A stretch of DNA of 64,000 bases, taken from positions 26,565 through 90,564 of the forward strand of contig JAZQKX010000016.1 in assembly GCA_045542355.1 (NCBI GenBank), in the 5' to 3' direction. A model generated the notes under the pieces. The model ran no database searches. It saw only the letters and a list, made by a program, of their open reading frames with translations, and was not told where the DNA came from. Position 1 is the stretch's first letter, and every line of letters begins with the position of its first letter. Position numbers and translations under genes: made by a program. Positions 44,169 through 52,506 of this stretch are shown here, piece after piece. The stretch is from UMGS1532 sp045542355. Its GTDB lineage: Bacteria > Bacillota > Clostridia > Oscillospirales > Acutalibacteraceae.

Positions 44169-45019
44169 TTCTTCAACTCCGCCCAGTCAGAAGTGTCTCC
44201 CAGATAAACCGACCTGACCTGCTCTGAAGTAAGCCCGTCTATCTCGTTTTCGTGGTTCACTATAACCGCGATTCCGTCTATGGCAATGGCGGTTGTCTCC
44301 AGACCCTTTCCCTCTTCTTCCGCCTTTAATTCGCGTGATGCCAAACCAATATCAAAGCTACCCTCTACCACTCCGTTGATGCCTGTGGTGGAGTCGCTTT
44401 CCTGAATTTCAACAGAAATGTTGGGATTGAGCTTTTCATAAGCCTCTTTCAGCTTTTGCATAACGGGGGATACCGAGGAGGATCCTCCCACCTTAACGGT
44501 ACCCGAAGTGCCTGTTGCTACGTAGTTGCCAAGATTTCCCTCACTGATATAACCCGCATCCTCAACAACAGCCTGACCCTCGGCGCTCATTATGAAATCT
44601 ATGAAATCTGTCGCCTCTTTCGGTAACTCACCCTTTGTCACAATGTTAAATGGACGGCTTACCTTGTAGCTTCCGTTTTTAATATTGGCGGTTGTGGGCT
44701 CTGCGCCGTCAATTTTGACCGCTTTCACAGTGTCGTTGAGGGAACCCAGAGAAACATATCCGATGGCTGATTTGTTACCCTTTACGGTGGTTAGCATAAC
44801 CGAGGTGGAATTTGTTATTTCCGCCATTGCTGTGATATTATCCACCGTCTCGCCTTTAATTTCTTCCTCTACCTGAAAGAGCTCCACAAATGCTCCGCGG
44901 GTGCCCGACCCCTCCTCGCGGGACAGCACCGTGATTGAAGTTCCCATTCCCCCGCCACAGCCTGCAAAACAAGTTACAGCCGTGGCAATTCCTAATACTA
45001 ATGACATTACTCTTTTCAT
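44165..45019 (-). CDS. pstS: Phosphate-binding lipoprotein PstS
   Basis: The 284-residue lipoprotein captures phosphate outside the membrane. The signal peptide ends in a lipobox, TCFAGC, near residue 20. VLSREEGSGTRGAFVELF and KVGGSSSVSPVMQKLKEAY are the two phosphate-binding strands and loops, and IQESDSTTGINGVVEGSFDIG is also family-typical. It is the first gene of the pst operon, behind a Pho-box-like site. Confidence 0.94.
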   Translation of the reverse strand: MKRVMSLVLGIATAVTCFAGCGGGMGTSITVLSREEGSGTRGAFVELFQVEEEIKGETVDNITAMAEITNSTSVMLTTVKGNKSAIGYVSLGSLNDTVKAVKIDGAEPTTANIKNGSYKVSRPFNIVTKGELPKEATDFIDFIMSAEGQAVVEDAGYISEGNLGNYVATGTSGTVKVGGSSSVSPVMQKLKEAYEKLNPNISVEIQESDSTTGINGVVEGSFDIGLASRELKAEEEGKGLETTAIAIDGIAVIVNHENEIDGLTSEQVRSVYLGDTSDWAELKK

Positions 45020-45065
45020 CTTTTTTACTCCTTTAATTTTTGTATTTATCCTCAGGACTGTCTTA

Positions 45066-45109
45066 ATAATACTGCCCTCGGGTTAAATACAAAATCACAC
45101 TCACGTTAA
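45066..45109 (-). promoter_or_regulatory. pstS promoter with Pho-box-like repeats
   Basis: On the minus strand a TATTAT -10 (45066-45071) lies about 50 bases before pstS. Upstream, TTAAC occurs at 45105-45109 and again at 45082-45086, with a TGATT between them at about 11-12-base spacing. PhoP of Bacillota binds TT(A/T)ACA-like repeats spaced about 11 bases, overlapping weak -35 regions. The match is suggestive only. More TTAAT/TTAAA words lie at 45131-45150. Confidence 0.45.
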
Positions 45110-45164
45110 GCTTCGGTAAATTGTCTCAGTATTAATATTAAATTTATTTAACATTTTATACAGA

Positions 45165-45212
45165 AAAAGAGCCTTTAACCGCCACACACGTGGCTGATTT
45201 AAAGGCTCTTTT
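45165..45212 (-). terminator. Terminator after tsaD
   Basis: AAAAGAGCCTTTAA pairs with TTAAAGGCTCTTTT, with an inner GCCAC/GTGGC stem. It ends 11 bases from the tsaD stop codon and has T-runs on both strands. Confidence 0.85.
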
Positions 45213-45222
45213 GCTATATTTA

Positions 45223-46230
45223 TCATCTGTAATCTATCGGCAGAGTTGCGGTGGCGTTGAGGGACATGTCGGAAGTGTTGCCGTTTTTATATTCATAGTA
45301 TGCCTGAACTCCCACCATGGCGGCATTGTCTCCGCAATATTTCAGTTCGGGAACGTAGAGCTTTAAATTCCGCTTTTTACATTCCTCTTCCATTCTTCGC
45401 CTTAGCTCACGATTTGCCGAAACACCACCCGCCAACACGATTTCTTTTGCGCCTGTGGTTTCGGCGGCAAGGAAAGTATTGTGTATGGCGATATCGCAAA
45501 CTCTTGAACGCACAGCGGCGGCAAGGTCGGGAGCCGAAATTTTCTCGCCCTTTTGACCTGCATTATGCACAAGGTTTACCACGGCGGTTTTAAGTCCCGA
45601 AAAGCTAAAATCATAAGGACAGCCGTCAACCTTGGGCCACGGAAGCTTATATGTATCTTTATTTCCCGTCTCTGCCAGTTCGTCTAACTTCACTCCGCCT
45701 GGATAGGAGAGCCCTAAAGCACGGGCGGTTTTGTCAAAGCATTCTCCCGCCGCATCGTCACGGGTTCTGCCGATGACCCCGAATTCACAATAGTCGGTTA
45801 CATTTATAATATGGCTGTTGCCACCCGAAACAAGCAGACACAAAAAGGGAGGCTCCAACTCCTCATGGGTAATGTAACTTGCGGCTACATGGCTTCTTAA
45901 GTGGTGGACGGGTATCAGCGGCACCGAGAGGCTTTTCGCAAGTCCCTTGGCAAAGTTAACTCCCACAAGTAGTGCGCCTATAAGGCCTGGGGCAAAGGTC
46001 ACCGCCACAGCGTCGATGTCCTTATATGTGATTCCTGCATCGGAAACGGCCTTGTCGGTCACCGCCGAAATGGCTTCTAAGTGGCGTCGGGAGGCAATTT
46101 CGGGCACAACGCCGCCATATAAAGCGTGTTCTGCAATCTGGGTTGCCACCACGTTGGACAGCACCTCTCTGCCACGGCAAACGGCGGCGGAGGTTTCGTC
46201 ACAGGAGGATTCTATTGCTAAAATATACAT
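45223..46230 (-). CDS. tsaD: tRNA N6-adenosine threonylcarbamoyltransferase
   Basis: The 335-residue Kae1/Qri7 protein installs t6A at position 37 of ANN-decoding tRNAs, with TsaB, TsaC and TsaE. ILAIESSCDETSAAV opens the ASKHA fold, and PVHHLRSHVAASYI gives the two metal-binding His. LLVSGGNSHI and CGDNAAMVGVQAYYEY are further signatures. tsaB and tsaE are not in the window. The gene follows rimI by 13 bases. Confidence 0.96.
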   Translation of the reverse strand: MYILAIESSCDETSAAVCRGREVLSNVVATQIAEHALYGGVVPEIASRRHLEAISAVTDKAVSDAGITYKDIDAVAVTFAPGLIGALLVGVNFAKGLAKSLSVPLIPVHHLRSHVAASYITHEELEPPFLCLLVSGGNSHIINVTDYCEFGVIGRTRDDAAGECFDKTARALGLSYPGGVKLDELAETGNKDTYKLPWPKVDGCPYDFSFSGLKTAVVNLVHNAGQKGEKISAPDLAAAVRSRVCDIAIHNTFLAAETTGAKEIVLAGGVSANRELRRRMEEECKKRNLKLYVPELKYCGDNAAMVGVQAYYEYKNGNTSDMSLNATATLPIDYR

Positions 46231-46243
46231 AAATCTATTCCTC

Positions 46244-46699
46244 TTATCGGTTAAAAAATTTAGTCATGAGCAGGGCATCTTCCAGAGGGTCGCGGTAAAA
46301 TCTCGGTCGCTTACCCACAGCCCCAAAGCCCATTTTTTCATACAGCCTAATGGCTGGAAGATTACTCTCCCTCACTTCGAGGGTGACAAATTCCAGTTTC
46401 TTTTCCTCGGAAAAATCCAAAAGGCTTTCGATTATTGCCGAGGCAATTCCCTTGCCCCTGTGGGAGGGAAGAACCGCAACATTGGTGATATATCCCTCGC
46501 CCGACAGGGTTTGGATTCCGCAATAACCCACTATTTCATCACCTGTTTCAGCCACGAAATAATGAGTGAAATTTCCGAATCCCTCCTCTATTCCCTCGCG
46601 GGTCCAAGGATGAGCGAAGCAGACCTTTTCTATTTCGGCAATACTCTCGGCATCGGCAACCCCGCCCTCGCGAACAATCAGATCATCCTTTTGCATCAT
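46244..46699 (-). CDS. rimI: Ribosomal-protein-alanine N-acetyltransferase (RimI)
   Basis: The 151-residue GNAT protein would acetylate the N-terminal alanine of ribosomal protein S18 or similar targets. The acetyl-CoA loop is VLPSHRGKGIASAIIESLL, and VRESNLPAIRLYEKMGFGAVG is typical of RimI. The start is MMQKDDLIVR, overlapping the end of polA by 17 bases; an earlier ATG lies deeper within polA. It is usually linked with tsaD/tsaB, as here. Confidence 0.88.
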   Translation of the reverse strand: MMQKDDLIVREGGVADAESIAEIEKVCFAHPWTREGIEEGFGNFTHYFVAETGDEIVGYCGIQTLSGEGYITNVAVLPSHRGKGIASAIIESLLDFSEEKKLEFVTLEVRESNLPAIRLYEKMGFGAVGKRPRFYRDPLEDALLMTKFFNR

Positions 46700-49223
46700 A
46701 CCAAGTCCTGCCCTTTCCTGTGTCGGCAATCAGCGGAACGCTGAGAGTGGCGGAATTCTGCATTTCCTCGCGGAGAATTTCCGCGGCTTTGTCCGCCACA
46801 TTTTGGGGTGCCTCCACAATCAGTTCATCGTGTATCTGCATTATAAGTCGAGCTTCGGGTATTTCCTTTTTAAGTCGGTTATATACCCTGACCATGGCGA
46901 TTTTTATAATATCAGCCGCTGTGCCCTGAATTGGCATGTTTCGGGCTATTCTCTCTCCCGCCGCCCGTATCATAGCATTGGTGGCGGTGAGCTCAGGCAT
47001 ATAGCGACGGCGACCGTACATGGTGGTAACAAAGCCCTGTTGCTTTGCTTCCGTTACAGTGCGGGTCATGAAATCCGCAACACCGCTGTAGGTGCTGAGA
47101 TAGCCCTTGATATAAGCGTCGGCTTCCTTTCGTGTGACTCCTATATCCTTGGAAAGGGAAAATGCTCCAATTCCATATACTATGCCAAAGTTAACCGCCT
47201 TTGCTCTGCTACGCATTAAGGGAGTCACCATTGCTTCGGGCATACCGAAAACCTCTGAAGCGGTGACGGTGTGGATATCCACACCCTCGCGGAAAGCCTC
47301 GCACATACGGGGGTCGTCCGCCATGTGAGCCAAAACCCTCAGCTCGATCTGGCTATAGTCGGCATCTATGAGGAGATTTCCCTCATGGGCTTTAAAGAAT
47401 TTTCTCAGCTCTTTGCCCTCGGGAGTTCTCACAGGGATATTCTGAAGATTAGGCTCGGTGGAGCTGATTCGCCCTGTTCTCGTCTCGGTCTGATTAAGGG
47501 TGGAATGAATTGTACCGCCCTCGTCTGCACAGGCGATAAGCCCGTCGCAATAGGTAGATTTGAGTTTAGAAAGCTTTCTGTATTCAAGGATAAGACCTAT
47601 AACAGGGTGATATTCATAAAGGGATTCCAGCACCTCGGCATTGGTGGAATAGCCGCTTTTTGTCTTTTTCTTGGCGGGTAGCCCCAGTCTTTCAAAAAGC
47701 ACCTCACCCAGCTGTTTCGGGGAGTTGATATTGAACTCGCCACCCGACAGCAGGTATATCTGACTTTCAAGATTTTGCAATTCTAAAGCCAGTCTTTTTC
47801 CCATTTCGGCAATGCCCTCGCTGTCTATGAGGAAGCCGTGGTTTTCCATTGAAGCCAAAACCTCCGCCAAGGGCAGTTCGATGTCTTCGAGCAGGTCGTA
47901 AAGTTCTTTTTTATCAATCTCCGACCTCATAACTAATGCGGTCTCCCTTAAAAGCGCGGCAGATTTAAGACTTTCGGAATCGGCATCCACCTCTGGAACA
48001 TCGGCTCCGTATTCACCCGAAAGACGCTCCAGCTCATAGCCCGATGAGGCGGGGCTCAAAAGATATCCCGCCAACATGCAATCGAAGCTGACATTATTGA
48101 TTTCTATGCCCTGTTTCAGATAGAAGCGGTGAGCCAACTTTACGTCGTAGATGTTTTTGGGGGCTTCGCCTTTTAAAATTTCTATAAATCGGTCATCGGT
48201 CATTGATACCGAATAAAGCTGATTTCCTACGGCTATCGCGGCGGATTCGGCACCATAGTCGAAATATATATGATATTCCTCTGCCTCTGGGATTTCCCCT
48301 GTGGCAACGGTATACTGAGCCTTTTTCACCTCTGGAGATTTTGCGGCATCACCCACGCTGAGACCCATTTTTTCAATGATTGAAAAAAGCTCCAGCTCTG
48401 CCATGAGAGCCACCACAGCGGAAGTGTCTCGCTCGTCGAATTTATAGTCCTCTAACTTAGTAGAAATCGGCACCTCGCGGCATATAGTACCAAGCTCACG
48501 GCTTAAGTATGCCGAGTCCTTATCGGCAATAAGCTTTTGGCGGACACCCTCTTTGATTTCCAATTCCTCTATGTGTTCGTAAATATAATCAATGCTACCG
48601 TATTCCGCTATAAGGCTACAAGCGGTTTTCTCACCAACACCGGCAACACCTGGGATATTGTCTGAGCTGTCGCCCTGCAAAGCCTTAATATCTATAAGTG
48701 CCTTTGGGTCGACCCCGTATTTTTCCCTTACGGCGGCAGTATCATAGCGTATAATTTCGGGTCTGCCCATTTTGGTAACAGTATTAAGCACAGTTACCTT
48801 TTCCGACACCAGCTGTAAAGCGTCACGGTCACCCGTTGCTATTATACATTCATTACCGCTTTTTTCACAAGCCAAGGACAGAGTGCCTAAAATATCGTCT
48901 GCCTCATAGCCCTCTTTTTCCAAAACCTTATAGCCCATAAGCTCGAGCCAGTTTTTAAGAATCGGCATCTGACTTGCCAGTTCATCGGGCATACCTTTAC
49001 GCCCTGCCTTGTATTCGGCATACATCTTGTGGCGGAAGGTGGGCTTTCTCAAATCGAAAGCCACGGCAACACCCTCAGGATTTTCCTCTGCCATAATTTT
49101 ATTGAGCATGTTTATAAAACCGTAGATTCCGTTGGTGAACTGCCCCGACTTTGTTGTGAGCAGTTTTATGCCGTAGAACGCACGGTTAATAAGGCTGTTT
49201 CCGTCGATTATAAGTAACTTCAT
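46683..49223 (-). CDS. polA: DNA polymerase I
   Basis: The 846-residue enzyme has a 5' nuclease domain (residues 1-290: LLIIDGNSLINRAFYG, then EADDILGTLS and IKALQGDSSDNIPGVAGVG). A middle domain follows, then family A polymerase motifs A (DADYSQIELRVLAH), B (RAKAVNFGIVYGIGAF) and C (IMQIHDELIVEAP). The middle domain lacks the metal-binding DxE of a proofreading exonuclease (here HIYFDYGAES), as in other Bacillota. It fills gaps in repair and Okazaki fragment maturation. It is the first gene of polA-rimI-tsaD. Confidence 0.96.
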   Translation of the reverse strand: MKLLIIDGNSLINRAFYGIKLLTTKSGQFTNGIYGFINMLNKIMAEENPEGVAVAFDLRKPTFRHKMYAEYKAGRKGMPDELASQMPILKNWLELMGYKVLEKEGYEADDILGTLSLACEKSGNECIIATGDRDALQLVSEKVTVLNTVTKMGRPEIIRYDTAAVREKYGVDPKALIDIKALQGDSSDNIPGVAGVGEKTACSLIAEYGSIDYIYEHIEELEIKEGVRQKLIADKDSAYLSRELGTICREVPISTKLEDYKFDERDTSAVVALMAELELFSIIEKMGLSVGDAAKSPEVKKAQYTVATGEIPEAEEYHIYFDYGAESAAIAVGNQLYSVSMTDDRFIEILKGEAPKNIYDVKLAHRFYLKQGIEINNVSFDCMLAGYLLSPASSGYELERLSGEYGADVPEVDADSESLKSAALLRETALVMRSEIDKKELYDLLEDIELPLAEVLASMENHGFLIDSEGIAEMGKRLALELQNLESQIYLLSGGEFNINSPKQLGEVLFERLGLPAKKKTKSGYSTNAEVLESLYEYHPVIGLILEYRKLSKLKSTYCDGLIACADEGGTIHSTLNQTETRTGRISSTEPNLQNIPVRTPEGKELRKFFKAHEGNLLIDADYSQIELRVLAHMADDPRMCEAFREGVDIHTVTASEVFGMPEAMVTPLMRSRAKAVNFGIVYGIGAFSLSKDIGVTRKEADAYIKGYLSTYSGVADFMTRTVTEAKQQGFVTTMYGRRRYMPELTATNAMIRAAGERIARNMPIQGTAADIIKIAMVRVYNRLKKEIPEARLIMQIHDELIVEAPQNVADKAAEILREEMQNSATLSVPLIADTGKGRTWYDAKG

Positions 49224-49278
49224 ATTGAAATTTCCTTTCGGGTGTCAAGATTCAGAATTGATACATATATTGTATAGG

Positions 49279-49749
49279 TTAAATATTTATTATATTAGGA
49301 AAGATTTGCCCCTCTACTATGTCTATAGTGGCGTAAGATTTTTTTGGGTCGCCCTTTCCCACCGAGCCTGGATTGATGATATACAGCCCATCAAGATAGG
49401 TCTTGTCGGCTATGTGGGTATGACCGTAAAGTGCCATGTCCACCCCCAAATTTTTAGCGGTGGAGATAAAGCTTTCAAGCCCGAACTTTACTCCGTAGGT
49501 ATGACCATGGGCGATAAGTATCTCCTTGCCACCGAGCTTTATTATATCGAAATCCCTTTTTGAGGAGGTAAGGTCACAATTTCCCCTGACTGCAAAAAAC
49601 TTTACCTCAGGGTATTCTAACATTATATCGTGGACCTTTTCCACCCCGTCGCCAAGGCAAATAAGAGCCGAGGCTTCGGGCTGACTTTCGATTATATCCC
49701 TGACACGGTACTCCCTGCCATGGGTATCGGAAATCACAATTATACGCAT
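49279..49749 (-). CDS. YfcE/MJ0936-family metallophosphoesterase
   Basis: The 156-residue protein has the full calcineurin-like metal site: VISDTHGR, LICLGDGVEKV, VRGNCDL, IAHGHTYG and LYGHTHIADK. NPGSVGKGDPKKSYA is a typical end. Family members hydrolyse phosphodiesters in vitro; the physiological substrate is not known. It lies about 55 bases upstream of polA and may share its transcript. Confidence 0.9.
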   Translation of the reverse strand: MRIIVISDTHGREYRVRDIIESQPEASALICLGDGVEKVHDIMLEYPEVKFFAVRGNCDLTSSKRDFDIIKLGGKEILIAHGHTYGVKFGLESFISTAKNLGVDMALYGHTHIADKTYLDGLYIINPGSVGKGDPKKSYATIDIVEGQIFPNIINI

Positions 49750-49797
49750 GAAATAACTTCTCCTCTCATAAATATTTTAAGAAAGGTTTTGATTATT

Positions 49798-50046
49798 ATG
49801 AATATGGACTTTAGCGGTATCAACAAGCAAAAGCTTATGAGCGCACTTATGGGTAGTATGCGGAGTAACGGCATGAACTCAGCAAATATAACCGAAGCGC
49901 TGAATTCGGGCAATTTAGACAAGGTTCTTGGGTCTCTCAATCAACAGGATGCCCAGAGGGTTAAAAACCTGCTCAACGACCCTGCCGCCATGAATAAAAT
50001 CCTATCCTCTCCCGAAGCGGCGGCGCTTCTGAAAAAACTTATGTAA
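49798..50046 (+). CDS. Unknown 82-residue protein, first of three
   Basis: This small protein starts MNMDFSGINKQKLMSALMGS at an ATG following GAAAGG. It is helical and soluble. Two short sections, LNSGNLDKVLGSLNQQDAQ and LLNDPAAMNKILSSPEAAAL, recall the NDP/SPEA helices in the next gene, where a NDPESMAQVRKM segment is found, so the two may be distantly related. I do not recognise the family. It is divergent from the phosphodiesterase gene and heads a three-gene unit. Confidence 0.7.
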   Translation: MNMDFSGINKQKLMSALMGSMRSNGMNSANITEALNSGNLDKVLGSLNQQDAQRVKNLLNDPAAMNKILSSPEAAALLKKLM

Positions 50047-50059
50047 CGGAGGGCTCTCC

Positions 50060-50431
50060 ATGGATGACTTAGCCGAAAAGCTATCGGGTATTCTCAACGA
50101 CCCCGAAAGCATGGCGCAGGTGCGGAAAATGGCGGAGGGGCTGTTTTCTCAAAACGAAGAAACAGGTAGAGAAACAATGGGTAATCCTTTAAGCGGTCTT
50201 CTGGGGAATGCTCCTCAGAGTGACGGCTTCTCTATGCCCGATGCCACATCAATTATGCGGGTGGTAAGCCTTTTGAAAAACAGCGGCAACGACAGCCGTT
50301 CGGGACTGCTCTTAGCCCTGAAGCCACACCTCAGCGAGGAACGGCAGGAAAGGGTTGACAAGGCTGTGAAAATCTTAAAGCTGGTCAGCCTTATGCCTAT
50401 ACTAAAAGAACAGGGTCTGCTCAATTTATAA
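50060..50431 (+). CDS. Unknown 123-residue protein, second of three
   Basis: It starts MDDLAEKLSGILNDPESMAQ, 8 bases after GGAGGG, and 13 bases after the first gene. Helical segments flank a Gly/Asn-rich linker (MGNPLSGLLGNAPQSDGF). The C-terminal half (LLLALKPHLSEERQERVDKA, then VKILKLVSLMPILKEQGLLN) resembles a helical hairpin seen in many clostridial proteins of unknown role. No membrane segment or catalytic motif is seen. Confidence 0.72.
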   Translation: MDDLAEKLSGILNDPESMAQVRKMAEGLFSQNEETGRETMGNPLSGLLGNAPQSDGFSMPDATSIMRVVSLLKNSGNDSRSGLLLALKPHLSEERQERVDKAVKILKLVSLMPILKEQGLLNL

Positions 50432-50449
50432 CAGAAAGGTGGGGTGTAA

Positions 50450-50806
50450 ATGGAAAATTTCAAGGTAGATGAAATGAAAGCAAAACGTACAAAGGCGGAA
50501 GAAGAGCTATTTAAAATGTGGGAAAAATCCACCATGCCCCACGTGCCACCCTTTGTGAGAATGCCCTCGGGGGAAACTGGGGAGCCAGAGTCTCAAAGAG
50601 GGGAAACCCCTGCCGAGACACACGGGGACACCACACCCAAAAAAGGCATTGGCGGTCTGCTGGGAAAGGATATATTCAAATTCCTCGACCTTAAAAATTT
50701 CGAGCTTAATTCCGACCGTATGCTTATACTTCTTATGCTGGTGTTACTTTCGGGTGAGGACAGCGACAACATTCTGCTTTTTGCCCTTGCATATATAATG
50801 CTTTAA
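50450..50806 (+). CDS. Unknown 118-residue protein, third of three
   Basis: It starts MENFKVDEMKAKRTKAEEEL after AAAGGTGGGG. A charged coiled-coil-like N-terminus and a disordered Pro/Glu/Thr-rich linker precede a hydrophobic end: NSDRMLILLMLVLLSGEDSD then NILLFALAYIML. The last 40 residues might form two short membrane-associated helices. Its stop overlaps that of the convergent M16 peptidase gene by four bases at the palindrome TTTAATTAAA. Function unknown. Confidence 0.7.
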   Translation: MENFKVDEMKAKRTKAEEELFKMWEKSTMPHVPPFVRMPSGETGEPESQRGETPAETHGDTTPKKGIGGLLGKDIFKFLDLKNFELNSDRMLILLMLVLLSGEDSDNILLFALAYIML

Positions 50807-52056
50807 TTAAAGCCTAGTTTTCTATATTTGCTTATTTCTTGCGGCTTGCCCACAACACTTAGGGCAAGTCGTTTTTCGTTCCACATCTCACGGCATACTT
50901 CCATAACCTGACTATAGTCCACAGCGTCTATCTGTTTTGATAATCGGTCGATGTCGGTGTATTTTCCGCTGTAAAGAATTTCCTTACCCATGGCTGAAGC
51001 CATGGCGCTTACACTCTCACTGCCCATAACGGTGGTGGCTTTGAACTGAGCCTTAACACGCTGGATTTCCTCGGGAGTTATGTTTTCCCTAATATTGTTC
51101 ATAATATCCAGTGATTCCTCTATGACCCTGAGATGATTCTTGTGGGAAGTACCCGCCGACACCATGAAAAAGCCAGTCCCTCTATGGCTATATGTGCAGG
51201 AATATATTGAATAAGCCAGTCCTAACTCCTCGCGGATACGCATGTTTAGTCGCGATGAGGTATTGCCACCTGCAATGGCAGAAAATACCGCGGCGGCAAA
51301 ACGTTTTTCACTGCCCGTGGGATAAGCTTCTGAAGCAATGAGAATCTGGGTTTGCTCAAAATCCTTTTCCTTAAGGACAATTCCTCCCGAAAAGGGGACT
51401 TCCCCGTATTTCGGCTCACCTATACCGCTTGATTTAAGAGGCGCAAGATACTTCTCCACCGCCTCCATAATCTCTTGCTTTTCGAAATTTCCGCAGATTG
51501 ACAGCACCATTCTTTCGGGGGAATAGTATCTGTCTCTATAGGCACGAAGTCCCTCGGCTGTCACCGCGATAACGCTTTCTTTAGTTCCGATAACAGGGTA
51601 TTGCAGACTGTTCCCCCTGTATATAAGTCCGCAAAGAGCCTCGGCGGCAAGGTCCTCAGGGGAATCCTCATACATATTTATTTCCTCTAAGATTACTCCC
51701 TTTTCGGTCTCCAGTTCGCTTTCCTCTATTTTAGAGGCGGTTACCATTTCCAGAATTAAACCGAGAGCTTCTTTCACATCGCTTTTGAGTACATGACCGA
51801 AAACACAGGTATGCTCCTTGCCTGTGTATGCATTGAACTGTCCGCCCATTGAATCCATCTTTTTGTTAAGAGTCGCAAGGTCCATGGTTTCTGTGCCTTT
51901 GAACATCATGTGCTCCAAGAAATGGGCAGAGCCACAGTTCTCGGCGGTTTCATTACGGCTTCCGCAGTCTATATATAAATTCATGGCAACCGACCGCACA
52001 AAGCTATTGTGTTGAAGTGCTATACGCAGTCCGTTTTTTAAGGTAATAAGTTCCAT
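50803..52056 (-). CDS. M16 family zinc metallopeptidase (YmxG-like)
   Basis: The 417-residue peptidase has the inverted zinc motif HFLEHMMFKGTE (HxxEH), near residue 50, and the downstream Glu of the family in LETEKGVILEEINMYEDSP. The C-terminal half has GGNTSSRLNMRIREELGLAYS, the R/Y pair of M16. No signal peptide is present, so it acts inside the cell. It matches the mitochondrial processing peptidase-like branch found in Bacillota. Its substrates are not known. Confidence 0.93.
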   Translation of the reverse strand: MELITLKNGLRIALQHNSFVRSVAMNLYIDCGSRNETAENCGSAHFLEHMMFKGTETMDLATLNKKMDSMGGQFNAYTGKEHTCVFGHVLKSDVKEALGLILEMVTASKIEESELETEKGVILEEINMYEDSPEDLAAEALCGLIYRGNSLQYPVIGTKESVIAVTAEGLRAYRDRYYSPERMVLSICGNFEKQEIMEAVEKYLAPLKSSGIGEPKYGEVPFSGGIVLKEKDFEQTQILIASEAYPTGSEKRFAAAVFSAIAGGNTSSRLNMRIREELGLAYSIYSCTYSHRGTGFFMVSAGTSHKNHLRVIEESLDIMNNIRENITPEEIQRVKAQFKATTVMGSESVSAMASAMGKEILYSGKYTDIDRLSKQIDAVDYSQVMEVCREMWNEKRLALSVVGKPQEISKYRKLGFN

Positions 52057-52129
52057 TTCGGTGACTCTCCTATATAAACGAAATTTGGGGATAAACTAAA
52101 AACAGAAATTTTAAAGGAGGTAAACTCGG

Positions 52130-52312
52130 ATGAAAAACAACAGTATGAATTTTCTAAAAGGAATGGGCGCAGGTATGCTTGCCGGTATGGCGGCTATGTC
52201 TGTGGGCACAGCGCTATGGACCAGCAACAAGAAAAGTATTTCCAAAACTGCAGGAAAAACCATGAGAGCTGTAGGAAATATCGCAGAGAGCATAACCTAT
52301 ATGCTTAAATAA
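52130..52312 (+). CDS. Small hydrophobic protein of 60 residues
   Basis: A perfect AAAGGAGGT site precedes the ATG at 52130. The protein starts MKNNSMNFLKGMGAGMLAGM and has one Gly/Ala/Met-rich helix (GAGMLAGMAAMSVGTALW), then a basic segment with a predicted amphipathic end (AVGNIAESITYMLK). It resembles YtxH-like small membrane proteins in layout only. It is transcribed away from the M16 peptidase gene, and the structured element at 52349 follows on the same strand. Confidence 0.75.
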   Translation: MKNNSMNFLKGMGAGMLAGMAAMSVGTALWTSNKKSISKTAGKTMRAVGNIAESITYMLK

Positions 52313-52348
52313 TCCTATTAAGGACTGCCTTAATGTTTCAAGTTTGCT

Positions 52349-52505
52349 TAGGGTGGCGGGATTTGGACTAATACGAGTTCCTCTCTGCCGAATTTTTTCG
52401 AAGCGAGAAATTTGTGCAAGGCTTTGTGCCTTGCAAAAATAAACGCGAGATAATCGGGAAAAGGCGGCGAGCGGAACCGTAATTGGTTCGGATCTCGCCA
52501 CCCTA
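52349..52505 (+). repeat. Structured palindromic element between a small gene and secA
   Basis: TAGGGTGGCG opens and CGCCACCCTA closes a 157-base element. The arms pair over about 38 base pairs: 52351-52390 with 52465-52503, with two bulged A bases. The five non-Watson-Crick pairs in the first 20 are all G-U or U-G when read on the plus strand, which fits selection for an RNA fold on that strand, or an insertion with unequal decay. The apex has a second hairpin, GCAAGGC/GCCTTGC, at about 52416-52434. The element ends two bases before the secA stop. TA at both ends recalls a TA-target mobile element. No Rfam family could be matched by eye. Confidence 0.6.
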
Positions 52506-52506
52506 T

